From positions 2,418,001 to 2,482,000 of the forward strand of contig JAEUWY010000002.1 in assembly GCA_022059125.1 (NCBI GenBank): DNA of 64,000 nucleotides, given 5' to 3'. The stretch's first letter is position 1, and each line of letters starts with the position of its first letter. The translations under genes and the position numbers were made by a program. Origin of the DNA: Corynespora cassiicola. Lineage: Eukaryota > Ascomycota > Dothideomycetes > Pleosporales > Corynesporascaceae. Positions 11,765 through 22,593 of this stretch are shown here, piece after piece. The notes under the pieces were generated by a model, which made no database searches, was not told the DNA's origin, and worked only from the letters and a program-made list of their open reading frames with translations.

Positions 11765-12132
11765 GCGTGTGCGCCTCAGGGTTTTCGTCTTCTTCTCTGG
11801 GTGGTGGAGGAGTATCATGGCACGGCTTATGGTTTCATGACCCATTTCAAAAAGGTCGCGGGGAACGGCAGCGGTCGATTCGGCCGCCGCCTGGTCTCCT
11901 GGTTGAACTTGGCTTTCCGAAGGGCTTGGTCAAGGTAGTTCAACTGAATGATTTCTGCATGAAATGGTTCCTCCCCGCTATTCCGCCATTGAGTCTACGT
12001 CTCAGTGCCTTGATGATGATGAACAAAGCAAAAAAAAGTGAATGAAAGGATATTATGCGATTTTAGACATTACTACAGCTTATGTACAAAGATGGGCGTG
12101 GTGAAACGTAAGTCCTGTCTCGGTGTTTATTA
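11765..12132. other. Convergent 3' flank (uS11 / metallophosphoesterase)
   Basis: 368 bp between convergent stop codons. No gene seen. It should contain both 3' UTRs. Confidence 0.5.
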
Positions 12133-13242
12133 TTATATGTCGACGACCTGGACCCGATTGCCCAGCCTCCCGGTATTCCCATGCATCTGGGCGGCGTTGA
12201 CCATGATGGTGTTTGGGCCCTGGCCTCCCCATATCTTGTCCCATATCAGCTCCCTCAATCCCCGGTACCCTACCCTCACGACGTTCCACCACAGCCAGGG
12301 GTTCAGCAGGCCCCGCGTCCACTTGGACCGCACGCCCATGGCCGTCTCGTAGGCGTCGTGCGCGCCATCCCACCACACGGTCGCCTTGCCCGCGCCCCAG
12401 TGCACATGGCCGAAGACGTGCAGGGCGGGCTTGACCCTGCGCACCTCGCGCATGAGGTGCTCGCAGCCCAGGCCGTCGGGCAGCGGCAGGTCGAGGTGGA
12501 ACTTTGGCGGCGTGTGCGTGACCAGCACGTCGACGTCGTCGGGCACCGTCTCGCTCCACGCGTCCCTCCCGCGCGGGTACTGGAACGCGTGCTCGCTCAT
12601 GGGGCCGCAGGCGGGGATCTGCGGCGCGCCGTAGATGCGGATGCGTCTGCTCGTCGTGCGGCGGGCGAGGAGGTGCGTGCGGGACGTTGGCTCTGGCTCT
12701 GGCTCTGGCTCTGGTGTCTGCGGGCTGTCCGCGGTGTCCTGTCGCTGCCATGTCCGCGCCTCGCCCACCGGAATCGACAGACTCACCCGCCGATGCTGCA
12801 AATAATGCACCCTCCCCCACTCCACCTTCGCCTCCCTCCCCTCCCTCCCCTCGGCCAATCCCCCCCTCGTCCTCGGGTCCAGCCACCGGTCATGATTCCC
12901 CGCCACCACCACGACCTCCCTGTGCGGCAGCCCCGCCAGCCAATCGACCTGCGCCTGGATCTCCGCCACGCTGCCGCGGTCCGAGAGGTCGCCCGCGTGC
13001 ACGAGGACGTCGCCCAAGGGCACGTCGCCCGGGCAAAGCGTGTGCGTGTGCGTGTCCGAGAGGCAGACGATGCGGATGGGGGGGTCGTGCGGGGTGGGCG
13101 TGGAGCGGAGGGCGGAGAGGAGGGCGTAGAGTTTGGAGAGGAGGAGTTTTACGGGGGCGCGGAGGAGGAGGGAGGGGAGGGGGAGAGGTTCGAAGGGGTC
13201 GGGTGGGGGGGAGGGGCGGCCGGTAAGGGTCGGGAAGACCAT
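12133..13242 (-). CDS. Calcineurin-like metallophosphoesterase (MPPED type)
   Basis: Intronless, 369 aa. All five metallophosphoesterase blocks are visible in order: LSDTHTH (metal Asp and His), GDLSDRG, GNHDRW, VTHTPPKFHLD and FGHVHWG. This is the UPF0046/MPPED1-2-like class of dinuclear metal phosphodiesterases or phosphatases, whose substrate is unknown. An unusual insertion rich in Glu-Pro pairs (EPEPEPEP, about residues 178-186) sits between blocks 3 and 4, probably a flexible loop made by a CTGGCT-type repeat at about 12690-12715. The C-terminal 90 residues are Trp- and Arg-rich and may contact membranes. The N-terminus (about 50 aa, Pro/Leu-rich) precedes the catalytic fold. The start at 13242 is the first ATG of the frame. 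Confidence 0.88.
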   Translation of the reverse strand: MVFPTLTGRPSPPPDPFEPLPLPSLLLRAPVKLLLSKLYALLSALRSTPTPHDPPIRIVCLSDTHTHTLCPGDVPLGDVLVHAGDLSDRGSVAEIQAQVDWLAGLPHREVVVVAGNHDRWLDPRTRGGLAEGREGREAKVEWGRVHYLQHRRVSLSIPVGEARTWQRQDTADSPQTPEPEPEPEPTSRTHLLARRTTSRRIRIYGAPQIPACGPMSEHAFQYPRGRDAWSETVPDDVDVLVTHTPPKFHLDLPLPDGLGCEHLMREVRRVKPALHVFGHVHWGAGKATVWWDGAHDAYETAMGVRSKWTRGLLNPWLWWNVVRVGYRGLRELIWDKIWGGQGPNTIMVNAAQMHGNTGRLGNRVQVVDI

Positions 13243-13974
13243 TACTGAGGGCGCGGGAGGGAACCCGAGGAGTGATGGTGGTGGTGGGTGAGGTCGGGGT
13301 CGGGATCGGGGTCGAGGGGTCGTGGGAGGTGGTGAGCTGGGTGGTGCTTTGAGCTCGGGATTTGGACGAGGTTCGCCGCAGGGATCAGCTCATGCGGATG
13401 GGGCGTGCCGTGCCCTGGGACGTCCGAGGGGCATGGGCCTATGTGCAGGGGCAGCGGGGCGGAGAATTGCCGTCGAACAGAATTATATACACAGGTCCAG
13501 GGATTGGTGGTGAGTCGCGATACGGTAGTCACAGCACAGTTGAGCCATAAAAGGACAGCACAAGTCACGCTTAGAGTTTGGCCAACGCCTGCAGCATGCA
13601 TGTCACGCAGAACCGCAAGGCACCACCATCACACATGCGCAATCCAGAGGACGAGAGCCTGGGCCGGACAAGCACGGCTTCTTGGATGGATATTCCGAAA
13701 GACTTGCTCAGAGCATCGATTAACGCATCGGCTGCGACTTTTTCCTTGAAAATAAGCCCGACAGTCTGCAACCGCTCGGATAAAATGGTGTTGGGACCAA
13801 ACGCCCTCGACTCCAAGTAGCCCACCACAGTCTCCGTTCCCCGTCGTTCGCCAGCGGGACGACGACGCCTGAGTCCTCCCCACGTCTCCCGCAAAGAAAG
13901 AGAGAACCTTGGTCATCAAGTTCCGTGTCTCATCTGGTTCCCATCGATGCCGTTCCAAGAGGGCGGAGCGTCGT
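13243..13974. other. Intergenic between metallophosphoesterase start and eS30 stop
   Basis: 730 bp, no credible gene. It contains the promoter of the metallophosphoesterase gene, with a GGTCGGGATCGGGGTCG-like G-rich repeat at about 13290-13320, and the 3' flank of eS30. Confidence 0.45.
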
Positions 13975-14354
13975 TTACGAGCCGGGGTTGGGGTTCATCT
14001 GTGCCGAGGGGGAAAAATAATCGTCAGCCTTGCGCGTCCCCGCTTTGATCGTGTCCGAGAGGCCTTACCTTGCGCTTGCCGCCAGTCATGGTGACGTTCA
14101 CGAAACGACGGGTGTATTTGATGCGCTTAAGAGCGCGGCCCTTGGGAGTCTTGGGCTTCTCCTGGGGCTCGACCTTGGGGGTCTGCGACTTGACTTTGCC
14201 TGTAGTTCGCGCCGTGTCAGCCCATCATGGTCCACGTCGTGGGCGTCCGCGCCCGGGGGGCCGCCGGCCGAAAGCGTGTCTCTCGCAAGTCGGGCGGCGG
14301 CGAGGCGGAATTTTGCGTACCTGCACGGGCGAGGGATCCGTGAACTTTTCCCAT
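13975..14354 (-). CDS. RPS30: 40S ribosomal protein eS30
   Basis: Tiny, very basic ribosomal protein of the 40S head/A-site side. Three exons: 14354-14321, 14199-14069 and 13998-13975 (last exon 24 nt, encoding MNPNPGS and the stop). Product 62 aa, the normal length for the unfused fungal form, with no ubiquitin-like FUBI extension. Hallmarks are [30 protein letters not shown] and [14 protein letters not shown]. It is divergent from TYR1 across a 297-bp promoter. The gene is easily missed by ORF finders because of its small exons. Confidence 0.95.
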
Positions 14355-14651
14355 GGTGACGGTGTTGGCGATAGGAAGGGGGAAAAAGAGGCTCGTTGGC
14401 GATACAGGGCTCGGGCAGGCCCAAGGTGCGCAGGCCGCTCGCTTAGCTGTGTCGGCCCCACGTTTCTCCGGGCCCCTAGCGCTGGTCCCCTCCCGGAATG
14501 CCTTTTAGCGCAGCTGACGAAGACCTTTTACTTTTCAATCCGAAGTCTTTTTTCTTCCGCCCTGCCTCCGCGCCTCTGCTCTCCCGCCATGGTCTGAATT
14601 CCTGACTCCTCTCCTGCACTTGGCTGTGCAGCGGATCATACACAGGCAACC
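14355..14651. promoter_or_regulatory. Divergent promoter of eS30 and TYR1
   Basis: 297 bp between divergent start codons. It serves both genes. No individual site can be assigned from the sequence alone. Confidence 0.55.
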
Positions 14652-16513
14652 ATGCATCATGGCAACAAGAGCATTGGCATCATCGGCATGGGCGACATGG
14701 GGAAAATGTATGCCCGCCGACTGAGCGACGCTGGCTGGAAGTGAGTGCTCCCTCGGACGGCCCTGACTGGGCTGGCCCGCCAGTCCCTGCATCTCTTCTT
14801 GGTAAGTCGAATCCTCTACCTCTCCTTTACTCCTCTCCCTCTGCAATGATGACCGTGAGTGCATTTGGCTCGAGTATGGCGCGCGTCCACCCTGTTACCG
14901 TTTTGGGCGCAGGAATCCGGGCGCGTTGCTGTCGATGATGTAAACTCTCGCTACCTAATTTTATACAACTCTGATTTACCTTTGAAATCTCTTCTTCGAC
15001 GTCTGCAATGGACTTCCAAGAGCTTTTCGCTGACCGACGCCTCACAGATTGATCAAGCGTCTCCTCGCCTCGGAAGCTAACGGCAATCCCTTGACAGGGT
15101 CAATGCGTGCGACGTTCCAGAGCGATTCGATGCCTTGGTGGAAGAGTTTCGGGAAAGAGTAGGATAGCACCTTTTATGTACATGCCTTCCGATAGATCAA
15201 TGCTGAGAGTATTCCAGCCCAAAGTTGAAATCATGACCAGCGGTCACTTCGTGTCTCGGTGCAGCGACTACATCATTTACAGTGTGGAGGCCAAGAACAT
15301 TGATGCTGTTGTGAAGGCTTATGGACCTTGTATGCGTGCCCATTTCTGCCAGCCCTGGCCCACGATACTAATCCGTGACCGTGAACAGCTACCAAGCTCG
15401 GCGCCATCGTTGGTGGACAGACCTCATGCAAAGCCCCCGAGATCGATGCCTTCGAAAAGCACCTCCCCGCCGACGTCCACATTGTGTCCTGCCACTCGCT
15501 CCACGGCCCTGGCGTCGACCCCAAGGGCCAGCCGCTGGTCTTGATCAAGCACCGCGCCTCGGACGAAGCCTTTGCCTTTGTGGAAGATGTGCTCTCGTGC
15601 CTGCAGTCCAAGCACGTGTACCTCACGCGGGAGCAGCATGACCGCATCACGGCCGATACCCAGGCCGTGACGCACGCCGCCTTCCTCAGCATGGGTGCCG
15701 CATGGTCGGCCAACAACCAGTTCCCCTGGGAATCCCACCGCTACGTCGGCGGCATCGAGAACGTCAAGATCAACATCACGCTGCGCATCTACTCCAACAA
15801 GTGGCACGTCTACGCCGGCCTCGCCATCCTCAACCCGGACGCCCAGAAGCAGATCAAGCAGTACGCCGAGTCGGTGACGGACCTGTTCAAGCTGATGCTC
15901 GGGGGCCACAGGGAGGAGTTGCGCGCGCGCGTCGAGACGGCGGGTAAAGCCGTCTTTGGCAACCGCAAGCCCGACGCCGAGGTCCTCTTGCGCGACGACG
16001 TACTCGACCGCTTCTCCCTCGGCGAGCTCCCCGCCGAGAAGCTTAAAAACAACCACCTGAGCCTCCTCGCCATGGTGGACTGTTGGTGGAAACTCGGCAT
16101 CGTGCCCTATGACCACATGATTTGCTCTACGCCTGTAAGTCCCCCCCCCCCCCCCTCTCTAGCTCTCTATCTACCCGGGTTTTGCTTGTATGTTCTTGGA
16201 GGGCGGTGCGCTGACGTAGATTCCCAAGCTCTTCCGCATGTGGCTCGGCATCACAGAGTACCTCTTCCAACACCCCTCGCTGCTCGACGAGGCCATCGAC
16301 ACGGCCCTCGACGACAACACGTTCCGCGCCGACGACCTCGAGTTCACCTTCGCCGCCCGCGACTGGAGCTCACGCGTCAACCTCGGCAACTTCGAGGGCT
16401 ATAGGGAGAAGTTTGAGGGGATACAGAAGTATTTTGAGCCGAGGTTTCCCGAGGCCACTAGGGTGGGGAATGAGATGATTCGGACGATTTTGGAGAGAGA
16501 GGGGGGGAAGTAA
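14652..16513 (+). CDS. TYR1: Prephenate dehydrogenase
   Basis: Oxidatively decarboxylates prephenate to 4-hydroxyphenylpyruvate with NADP+, the committed step to tyrosine, in the cytosol. Five exons: 14652-14740, 15098-15158, 15218-15329, 15389-16134 and 16220-16513. All phases agree, giving 433 aa, which fits the yeast Tyr1 family. The N-terminal Rossmann motif is GIIGMGDMGKMYARR. The family blocks SDYIIYSVEA, GAIVGGQTS and CHSLHGPGVDPKGQPLVLI follow. The C-terminal helical dimerisation domain holds WWKLGIVPYDHMIC. The first intron is long (357 nt). The last intron begins GTAAGT and then a run of about 14 C. The exon-2 donor (GTAGGA) is weak, but the frame requires it. Confidence 0.95.
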
Positions 16514-17556
16514 GGAAGTGGGGGGTTGAGGAGGGGGTGGATTGACTTTGATGATAGAATGAATGGACTTTGACGAGAGGAATTGGATGAGTGATGTGTG
16601 CAATACAATGACGTACCTTTAAGTGTTTGAGACTGACAAGTTTTTGGTGTGAAGATCGGTGGTGAGCGGGAACGATGGGTGGTGTCTCGAAGTAAAAAAT
16701 CGTAAATCACTCCCCAGTCCCCCCCCCCCTCTTGGAGTGAACACGGAGTGCGAGGGCCATGCGGGACGGCTCGTAGGATACACTTGGTCATTGAAGCATG
16801 GAGGTGGCTCTTGTTGGGCTTGCATTTTCGTGTACTGGAGTGGTGCGTCCAAGGTAAAAGACGCGGGGTATGGGATCCAGCCGTCGGAACCAGTCAGATC
16901 AACATTAGGCAAAGACCAGTCTTTTAGATTTATAGTAGTATGGGAGGGCTATATGAATAAACATGAGGGTAATACAAGGAAGCAAAATATGACCCAAATC
17001 GGGCCCTTTAACCCTACAGCCAAAGACTGGACCGAAGTGGAGGTTGCGCCAATCCCCCTCCCGGTTGTCGGCCTCGCTGGATATCTAACTAGTCAATGGT
17101 GGTGGCATCTTTTTAGACGTTCATCTTGATTTTCGACTGTGTTGCTTGCTTTCGACATATTCGGGCAAGGAGAGTCCTTTTGAATACGATCTGAGCATTG
17201 TAGCGGACGCAGTTCGAGATTTGGTGACACGACAATGTTTTCGCCATATACGCTTGATAAACAGGAAGGGTCATGTACAGGTAGCCAAGAAGACTGTGTT
17301 TGGGGCTGTGGTTCAATCCTGTGCTGTTTGTGTTCTTGGTTTGCGGCTCTGGGTTGTCAAAACGGGAGTGTTTGAAGGTCCGTGTGATATTTGTAGAGGT
17401 CGGCTGTTTTTTTCTGATAAGGCTTGAGCTATACATAATAATGTTCAATTATTCGATGATTACTGAACAGATTGGCACGCGATGTGTTGACTCAAACAGA
17501 AACATGAGGTTATTCAAAAGTATCGATTCTGATACATATCAACATCATGCCATATC
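16514..17556. other. Convergent intergenic region; GC-to-AT transition
   Basis: About 1 kb between TYR1 and the O-methyltransferase, both ending here. No gene seen. Composition shifts from GC-rich to AT-richer across it, marking the left border of the large accessory region. Confidence 0.5.
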
Positions 17557-19017
17557 CTAAGCAGGCGCCGCCAGAATAAGCGAGTCCTGCAGCGGGAACG
17601 TATAAGGACGAATATCCAAAACCTTATATCCCGCCTCACCGAGAATTCCAAGCCACTGCTCCCTTGTCCTCTTCTTCCCCGCAATAGAAGCCATCATGAT
17701 GAAATCCAGCTGCGCAGCCTGCCTACTCACACCTTCATCCGGAAGAACGACATCGTCGACGAGAAGTGGGGACCCCTCACCCATGGCCGGAATCAAGTTC
17801 TTCAAGACGCTAACGCAGTACGCGTCTGGCAAGCCATGGAGCACATTGCACAAGTAGTAAAACTTTGCATCTGAGCACGCAGTCAGCACATCTTCTTTTT
17901 TTCGCATATTCCATCAATCATGGAGTTGGAGGTTTACCCTTGATAGGTTGGGCATCATCGAAGCTGTGCGGCATGGCCTCGATGCCATGAGGCGTGGGCT
18001 TGGGCACTCGTGCAATGGACTGCGGAATATCCTGCAGCAGCACACGGCCAGGTAGGTCTGGATACTGCTCTCGAAACCGTATGCACTGGTGGCCCATTCC
18101 GCCACCGATATCGACAAATAGAACTCGGGAGGGGTCTTGGGCTGGGCTAGCGAGCACCTCGTCGATGAGGAAGACGGAGAGCCAGTTTCCCTCGGATTGG
18201 TGCAGCTTCATGGCATCCTGCATGTGGGCCTGGAGCTGGGGTTCGTGTACCAGGTGTTCGTATGCAGCCAGTTTGGTGGAAAAGGCTTGTTGGAAGATGG
18301 TGTTGTGGGTGTCGTTGACTTCTTGGTATTTGTGCGAGGAGAGGAAGGAGGGTAGGGCTTGGAAGGTGCGGTCGTGGATGTCGAAGCTGGATGGCGTGAT
18401 GTTAGCATGAATATTTCCATCTTGATATTTAGGTGTGTACTCACAGTAGATAGATACCTGAGTTAAGGGATGGACTTGCTAGTGCTTCAGTCATCTTGTT
18501 TGCCGAGAAGAGTCTCTTCCCGGACTCTTGAACCATGCCGGTAGATGCCAAAAATTGCAAGATACGGCCTTTGTTGTGATGTTGGTATACCACACTAAAT
18601 TGATTTATTCACAAATGGAAAAAAATGAACTGATAACAAAGATATAGTAGGAAAAAGCAGGTGCTCATACCGAGAAGGTCAGAAGAAATCTTCAGTTTTT
18701 CACTGAGTTGCTCAACAGATAGTGGCTCATGGCTCTCCACCAAGGCTCGGAAAAGACCAATATCACCTCCAACATGGACGCAAGCAAGTTGAAGGTGCTG
18801 GTAATGAGATTAGCTTCAGTTCAGATACAAAGGATGCTAGTGTACGAACGGATCCAGATAGCCTGAACAGATGTTCATAAGGAGTTTCAACGTCAGACAA
18901 AGTATCCAGAAGTGACTTCTGAACAGTAGCACGATCTGCTTCGTTCAGTGAAATAGTCAGATCCTTCACCTTCTCAAGGAGCTCGTTGACTTGGGACGTA
19001 ATCTCTTTCTGGATCAT
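17557..19017 (-). CDS. SAM-dependent O-methyltransferase (fungal secondary-metabolism type)
   Basis: Class I plant-type O-methyltransferase that would transfer a methyl group from SAM to a hydroxyl of a small metabolite. Five exons: 19017-18850, 18797-18671, 18568-18445, 18386-17938 and 17870-17557, phase-consistent, 393 aa. An alternative ATG at 19062 would add 15 residues. The N-terminal dimerisation/winged-helix part contains LQLACVHVGGDIGLF and LLGRILQFLASTGMV. The SAM site is VLFVDIGGGMGHQ. The region of the catalytic His reads CNVLHGLPD (His kept; the usual LHDWPD is altered), followed by LLVDDVVLPDEG. The first donor (GTTCGT) and the third acceptor (AAAG) are atypical. It is divergent from the terpene cyclase, consistent with a tailoring enzyme of the same former cluster. 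Confidence 0.88.
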
Positions 19018-19912
19018 TTTGCAAGACTGTGTTGGAATCGTTGATGACTTGTTTGATCTCATCAGCGGTGGGATTTTATTTGAAGAGTACTAAACTACAT
19101 TGCAACGCGTTCTAAGCACAGATGTGAAGCATCAATTACTTGGTGTTAACTTTCAGGGGCATTCGGAAGTTACGCGGGATCGGGGATGAGGGTCATGTGC
19201 GGACTAGATGCAAGAGCCCGGCGACTCGTAGGTAATAATGCACAGACTTTCCTGTCCAGCATATGTTCTCTCGCGTTCCTGGTACCTAGTAGCCCTAGGG
19301 GTATTCGCGATGATGGTATCCTAGAACAGGTAGCCGCAGGTGATGAATTTCTTTGGTGCAGAAACCATGCATACGGCACGATTCATTGAATATGCCGCAA
19401 TAATGCCTATCTGGAAAGAGATACTTAAAAAGAAGCAGGCTCGTTCTACTTCCAAGGTTGTTGTTGGACTTCGCTCTCGGCCCGTCGTTGGGCACAACAT
19501 GCCGAGCTATCCCTGCAACTCTAAAGCAAGGATCTGTGCCATGTAACATCTCAGCGGAGGATTTCGGGCAATCGTTGTACCCAAGACGAACAAATAATTT
19601 ACTACGCCGAATACAGTGTTAAAGACAACCACTCATTTTGGACCGGCATGTCAGTCATTTGCATCAACACAGGGGGCAACATCAGCTGTGGAGACCCACC
19701 AAGCGGCTTGGATTGATGCGGAGACATGCTCAGTCCGAAATGGTATGTCAATGCTGGTTACATGTGATCAACCGCTTCCTCTGAATTCCATAGGTCAGAT
19801 ATACTGGACAACGTCAACAGCTGTTTCGTTACTTTGACTTATGCTTTGTCTCATCAAATTCGTTCTCGTTATTCAATTTCCATCGTTCTCATACATATAA
19901 TAATTTTTCAAG
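19018..19912. promoter_or_regulatory. Divergent region of O-methyltransferase and terpene cyclase
   Basis: 895 bp. No convincing gene. Short ORFs at about 19340-19840 lack recognisable motifs. It should hold the promoters of both metabolite genes. Confidence 0.4.
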
Positions 19913-20663
19913 ATGAACACCATTCCTTTATCCCAGGCTCCTCAAGAATTTCTTGAAGTTGCTTGGTTCGCCGATACCTGCAAGCTCCTGATGGGAGTAG
20001 GTTGGCTAACCAATTACATTGGCATGATTCGCAAATCTGTCAAGGACCGCACATACGGTATGGCGCTCATGCCTCTGTGTTGCAATTTTGCCTGGGAATT
20101 TGTCAACGCGCTCATTCTTCCTTTCGATGGTAGTCTAGAGAAGCGGGTTCATCTCATGGGGCTGGCATTCAATTGTGGCGTCATGTACACCGCAATCAAG
20201 TATGCCCCGCTCGAGTGGGAACATGCACCATTTGTACAGCGAAACATCACCTGGATTACAGTTGTTTCTGTAGCTGGATGGATGTCTGCACATCTTGCGT
20301 TAGCTGCACAGCTTGGACCTTCTCTGGCCCAGGCCTGGAGTGCCTATGGCTGCCAGCTTTTGCTCAGTGTTGGTGGACTTTGCCAGCTCCTTTGTCGTGG
20401 AAATTCTCGCGGGACATCATATTTAATATGGTTCGTTTGCAAATCCCAAGTCTCTTGATAAGGGGTATGTTGTCCAATGACTTAACCTCGACTTTAGGTT
20501 CTCCCGATTTTTCGGATCTCTCGTCCTCATTCCACAAGACTTTCTGCGGTACACATATTGGCGCAAAGATCATAAGTGGATGAGCTCACCTCTATATATT
20601 TGGTTCGTCTTGATCTTTCTTGTACTTGATGGATCTTATGGTGTCCTTCTCTGCCCAACTTGA
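19913..20663 (+). CDS. Pyr4/PaxB-family membrane terpene cyclase, C-terminus probably truncated
   Basis: Integral-membrane cyclase of the family that protonates epoxyprenyl side chains in fungal meroterpenoid and indole-diterpene pathways. Two exons (19913-20430 and 20498-20663, 67-nt intron), 227 aa, with about seven hydrophobic segments. Family signatures are LMGVGWLTNYIGM and CCNFAWEFVNAL. The two acidic residues needed in Pyr4 (Glu63, Asp218) match Glu62 in WEF and Asp217 in VLDGSYG. After YGVLL the frame ends within a few codons (CPT then TGA), somewhat shorter than the roughly 240 aa I recall for the family. PKS homology begins at the same place in another frame. The last residues therefore appear lost at a rearrangement joint, although both catalytic acids remain. 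Confidence 0.85.
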
Positions 20664-21715
20664 GGGTTTAAATGCAATGGAGTCTCTTTCGGATACAAAC
20701 CTCAATCTTTGGCGCGAGGGTGTGCCGGCGCAATTTTGGCCGTTCCATCCCCGGCAACGCCATTGCTTCCGAGCGATCGAGCTGCCGCCATATCAGTTCG
20801 ACACGACTCACCACTGGCTGCCATACATTAACACCTCAAATGAGGCAACGCAACAGCCACAGCCATCAGCCAGCATAGCACCCCATCTCTTGTCGTTTGT
20901 CCAATCGTCCAGTGGCGCAGATCCGGACGCGGCAGAGTTCACCATCAATCAGCATAGTGACGAGTACGCTGTCTTTGTAGGAGGCAGAACCGTTCTAGGT
21001 CATATCCTGAGCCCGCCCTCCGTGTACCTCGAATCAGCGGCCCGCGCTTTGACTCTTGTCTCAGCATCCGCAGCGAGTCAATCTAGCTCGCTCCCACAAT
21101 TCGAGCACGTCTAGCTTCACGCTCCACTAGGCATGGATCCCAACAGATGCCTTCGCCTGAAGTTGGAGAAGCGTAATTCGTCTACCTGGGCATTTGTCGT
21201 CGATAGCCAGGTGCGCGGCCTAGACGAAGGTCAGACCTTCCAACTGCAAGCTTCCGGGATAATCAAATTCCAAGAACGCGACAGCTCTCTTTCGGGGCCA
21301 TATAGACCGCTTCTCAGTCTACTGGTCGATTGGGAACGTTGCAGGACGCTACGTGAAGACCCAAGTGCTTCTGTCGTGCAGGGTGCTTTCGTTAAAAGTA
21401 TACTGGGACGAGTGGCCAATTATGAAGACAGCTACTTTGGAATCCGTTCTATCACGTCGAAAGGATCCGAAGCCATTGCCATCGTTGATATGCCCGCGAT
21501 TGTGCACCAGCACTGTGCAGGAACGAGATCCAACCCACCCCTTTTGGACAACTTCATGTTGGTAGCAGAATTGCATGCCGGCAATATGGATCCTTGTGGA
21601 AATGACCAAGTGTATTTCTGCAACGGCTTTGATGCTCTCGTTCCTCACGGCAATGATCGAAGCCTACAAGGGACTTTCACGGTCTACTCAAAGCTCGAAA
21701 GAGAGAGCGACAAGG
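20645..21715 (+). pseudogene. Fragment of a non-reducing PKS (AT tail plus product-template domain)
   Basis: One reading frame of about 355 codons without start or end of its own, interrupted by a single TAG at 21112-21114. The first part (LNLWREG, FWPFHPRQRH, ELPPYQFDTTHHWLP) is the linker after an acyltransferase domain of DMOA/AusA-type NR-PKSs. The second part is a product-template domain. It has the dyad His in GGRTVLGHILSPPSVY, the text after the stop resumes with HAPLGMD, and the dyad Asp is in PLLDNFMLVAELH. It ends after FTVYSKLERESDK. The SAT, KS, most of AT, ACP, MeT and TE domains are absent. It is therefore a relic, flanked by joints to the terpene cyclase on the left and a P450 on the right. 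The parent enzyme would have made the aromatic (orsellinate/DMOA-like) half of a meroterpenoid. Confidence 0.85.
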
Positions 21716-22593
21716 TCTTTTCGCCTGCCTCGCTCTGCACCTCAGCCTCTACATCAGTGATAACCTTCCTCATGGTTCTCTGGAAATCCAGAAAAGGGGC
21801 AATCTTGGGGTTCATCTTAAGAGCCCATTCATCTGGAAGGGTCCGCAGTAGCCTCAGAAGCCAAGGGAACTGCTTGACCGTCGGGGCTAGGGGTGTGAAG
21901 CCGTTGAGGCCCTGAAGGAGGTTTGGTTGAAAGTTCTCTGCGTCTAGAAAGTTGAAACTGTATCCCAATGCATAGCTGGAGATGATATCTATTGCCATGC
22001 AGCCGAACAGGTCGCTGAGATCAATTGGTATGCCTGAGTCCGCATACTTGTCCAACCTTACGCATAGCTTGTTTGCTTGCTCCCGAAGAATGGGTTCTAG
22101 TCGAGTGACATTGGCTTTGGAGAAGAAACGATTGAAGGGACTCCGACGTAAGCGATGGTGATCGTGGTCGACTGTACCGAAGGCCGTCTTCGGTCCGAAC
22201 TGGCTCGTCCAGAATGGGTCCTTATTGCGTCTGTGGCCGGTTGCAGGATATAGAGTGGTAACGAAAGCGGGATCGTTCACATGTAGCTCGCATGGACCAA
22301 TACGCACGATGGGGCCTAGACGCTTTTGCATCAGCACCGGCTTCCAAAAGAAAAGCAGTTCAAAAGGAGTTCATACCATATTTCTCATGCAACTCTTTGA
22401 CTTTCCAAACAAACTGACCGCTTTTGAATCCATCGTAGTAATACTCGTAAAACTGTGACAATGCCGCGAGTTTCGGTCCAGGAAATTTTGCGACTGGGGT
22501 AAAATAAAGACGATATATTGCAAGGCAAAGAAAGTAGAGTAAGACTGGCACTGCAAAGGATGCATAAGGGTGCTTTAGAGACAGGTCTAGCAT
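21715..22593 (-). pseudogene. Cytochrome P450, N-terminal half only
   Basis: Starts normally: ATG at 22593, exon 1 22593-22377, intron 22376-22316 (GTATGA...CTAG), exon 2 from 22315. A membrane anchor (FAVPVLLYFLCLAIYRLYF) and the proline hinge FPGPKLA are present, followed by the B-C region (PIVRIGPCELHV) and FFSKANVTRLEP. Homology stops near EAEVQSEAGEK, about residue 270, and the frame closes 10 codons later at 21684. The I-helix (A/G)GxDTT, the ExxR and the heme-binding FxxGxRxCxG are all missing, so no functional P450 can be made. The break coincides with the end of the PKS fragment on the other strand. The type resembles P450s of fungal secondary-metabolite clusters. Confidence 0.85.

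Noticed and set aside
12181..13248. 355-codon open frame opposite the metallophosphoesterase gene
   Set aside because: Antisense shadow of a GC-rich real gene; the minus strand has all five phosphoesterase motifs.
15424..16116. 230-codon minus-strand frame over TYR1
   Set aside because: Shadow of exon 4 of TYR1; no family features.
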